In this document: in pieces, positions 4,224 to 5,652 of the stretch
How the letters are laid out: the number at the start of each line of letters is the position of its first letter
Position numbering within the stretch: the first letter of the stretch is position 1
From: Chloroflexota bacterium
GTDB lineage: Bacteria > Chloroflexota > Dehalococcoidia > GIF9 > AB-539-J10
DNA length: 5,652 bases
Assembly (NCBI GenBank): GCA_030670425.1
Contig: DAOVBS010000042.1
Location: 1 to 5,652, forward strand
Direction: 5' to 3'
Translations under genes and position numbers: made by a program
The notes under the pieces: generated by a model
The model's input: only the letters and a program-made list of their open reading frames with translations
Database searches by the model: none
What the model was told of the DNA's origin: nothing

Positions 4224-5652
4224 ATGGCCAAATCCCGGCAAAGGAGCAGCCACGGTAGACCTGTCGCACAGGACAATATCGCTCGGGCTGTCTTCACCGC
4301 TGCCGAATCCATGGGCGTGACTGACAGGAAGATGCTTGAGGTGTTGACGGAGCAAGTAAGCCAACGGCTGAGGGTTGCTCAACCCTTACCTGGTATGGAG
4401 AGCTTTGTCTCCCCGCAAGCCAAACATGCCATCTCGAGTTCCCGCCTCAAGGCAGTGGTTAGCGAGGTTGTGTCGGCGGATGAATTCTCCCCTCAGCTAG
4501 GCAGCAAAGTCATTTCGGGAATTGAACTCAGCGATAACGCCTTGAGGGTCCTGGAGAGAAGGTACTTGATGAAGAGCGAGACAGGAGAGGTCATTGAGAC
4601 TCCGCAGGAGCTCTTTCGCCGGGTCGCTAAGCATGTTGCTTCAGCAGAACTCGATTACGATTCAAAGGCTGACGCCTCCTATTGGGAAGAAGCATTCTAC
4701 CAATCGATGGCCAACCTGGAATTCCTGCCCAATTCTCCTACTTTGATGAACGCTGGCCGCGAGCTAGGGCAGCTCTCGGCTTGCTTCGTTATTCCCGTAG
4801 AAGATTCAATGGAGTCCATTTTTGATGCTGTCAAGCACACCGCTATGATCCACAAGAGCGGGGGAGGCACCGGCTTCTCCTTCTCCGGTCTCAGGCCTGA
4901 GAAAGACAGGGTCGGCTCCACCGGGGGCGTTGCCAGCGGCCCCGTGTCTTTCATGCAGGTCTTCGACACCACCACCGACGTAATCAAGCAAGGCGGCATG
5001 CGCCGTGGTGCTAACATGGCGATCCTCCGCGTTGACCATCCTGACATCCTAGAATTCATCACAGCCAAGGAGAACCCTGAGGCTCTGACCAACTTCAATC
5101 TCTCCGTAGCCGTAACTGACAGCTTCATGAAGGCAGTTGAGGAAGGTGCCGACTACGACCTGATGAATCCACGAACCGGCGAAGCCACCGATAAACTCAA
5201 TGCCAAAGGAGTATTCGAGAAGATAGTCAATCTGGCCTGGAGCACGGGTGACCCCGGCATAGTATTCATAGATGAGATAAACAGGCATAACCCTACCCCG
5301 AAGTGGGGAAGAATTGAGAGCACCAACCCCTGCGGTGAACAACCGTTACTGCCCTTTGAGTCCTGCAACCTGGGCTCCATTAATCTATCCAAGATGGTCA
5401 TTCCCCAGAACAACCAGTCCGAAATCGACTACCCCAGGCTATCTCAGGCTATCAGATTGGCAGTCCGCTTTCTCGACGACGTCATCGACGTCAACCGATT
5501 CCCGCTGCCAGAGATAAGCAAGAGAACAAGGGCCTCGAGGAAGATAGGCCTGGGGGTGATGGGCTTTGCTGATATGCTGATTCAGCTTGGCATCCCTTAC
5601 GATAGCGAACAAGCGCTCAGCGCGGCTGAAGACGTCGCCCATTTCATCTCCG
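4224..5652 (+). CDS. nrdJ: Adenosylcobalamin-dependent (class II) ribonucleotide reductase, N-terminal part; 3' end outside window
   Basis: The enzyme reduces ribonucleotides to deoxyribonucleotides, using adenosylcobalamin to generate a cysteine thiyl radical, so it needs no oxygen and no separate radical subunit. The frame is open for 476 codons to the window edge. Motifs: LPNSPTLMNAG (168-178), LSACFVIPVEDS (184-195) with redox C187, GGGTGFSFSGLRP (213-225), STGGVASGPVSFM (232-244), GGMRRGANMAILRVDHPDI (257-275), TGDPGIVFID (341-350), and NPCGE (368-372) with N368, radical-bearing C370 and E372. C381, eleven residues on, pairs with C187. RKIGLGVMGFADML follows before the edge. This pattern is that of the NrdJ family; class I NrdA also has NPCGE but the surrounding motifs fit NrdJ better. 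Residues 11-83 resemble a degenerate ATP cone. ATG 4218 (two codons earlier, overlapping the nrdR stop) is an alternative start. Probably co-transcribed with nrdR and repressed by it. Confidence 0.93.
   Translation, partial: MAKSRQRSSHGRPVAQDNIARAVFTAAESMGVTDRKMLEVLTEQVSQRLRVAQPLPGMESFVSPQAKHAISSSRLKAVVSEVVSADEFSPQLGSKVISGIELSDNALRVLERRYLMKSETGEVIETPQELFRRVAKHVASAELDYDSKADASYWEEAFYQSMANLEFLPNSPTLMNAGRELGQLSACFVIPVEDSMESIFDAVKHTAMIHKSGGGTGFSFSGLRPEKDRVGSTGGVASGPVSFMQVFDTTTDVIKQGGMRRGANMAILRVDHPDILEFITAKENPEALTNFNLSVAVTDSFMKAVEEGADYDLMNPRTGEATDKLNAKGVFEKIVNLAWSTGDPGIVFIDEINRHNPTPKWGRIESTNPCGEQPLLPFESCNLGSINLSKMVIPQNNQSEIDYPRLSQAIRLAVRFLDDVIDVNRFPLPEISKRTRASRKIGLGVMGFADMLIQLGIPYDSEQALSAAEDVAHFIS

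Noticed and set aside
1..5652. Mobile elements, tRNAs, CRISPR arrays or a novel defence system
   Set aside because: I found no terminal inverted repeats, transposase motifs, spaced direct repeats or tRNA-like folds. Every long stretch is accounted for by recognised housekeeping genes.

Overview
The window carries two adjacent gene groups, all on the + strand, and is almost fully coding. The first is a sharply contracted division and cell wall (dcw) cluster: the 3' part of mraZ, then rsmH (mraW), ftsA and ftsZ. The second is a deoxyribonucleotide-synthesis unit: nrdR, followed by a class II (adenosylcobalamin-dependent) ribonucleotide reductase gene, nrdJ, cut off by the right edge. A perfect 16-bp hairpin and a short promoter/operator region separate the two groups. 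The longest stretch without a gene is about 120 bp, just upstream of nrdR. I see no RNA genes, mobile elements or CRISPR arrays.

Likely host: a bacterium of moderate GC, probably Chloroflexota of the class Dehalococcoidia (for example a Dehalogenimonas-like or uncultured lineage). This is inference. It rests on three things. Only 36 bp lie between rsmH and ftsA, where most bacteria carry ftsL, ftsI, murE, murF, mraY, murD, ftsW, murG, murC and ftsQ. The order rsmH-ftsA-ftsZ-nrdR-nrdJ fits that group as I remember it. Dehalococcoidia are known to lack peptidoglycan synthesis genes and to depend on corrinoids. I could not run a database search to confirm the taxon.

How the genes work together: MraZ is the DNA-binding regulator of dcw clusters. 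RsmH methylates 16S rRNA. FtsA tethers FtsZ filaments to the membrane, and FtsZ forms the cytokinetic ring. The mraZ-rsmH junction overlaps by one base, and ftsA and ftsZ each follow a short gap with a near-perfect Shine-Dalgarno sequence, so the four are probably one operon. Downstream, NrdR (zinc ribbon plus ATP cone) is expected to repress the reductase operon. A good NrdR-box core lies between candidate -35 and -10 elements upstream of nrdR itself, suggesting that nrdR-nrdJ is autoregulated.

The window is mostly well-understood housekeeping biology and I see no unknown defence or mobile system. The points most worth a second look are the missing wall genes, an FtsZ with an altered tubulin signature and a 29-residue tail beyond its C-terminal conserved peptide, the compact NrdR operator, and a degenerate ATP-cone-like N-terminus on NrdJ.
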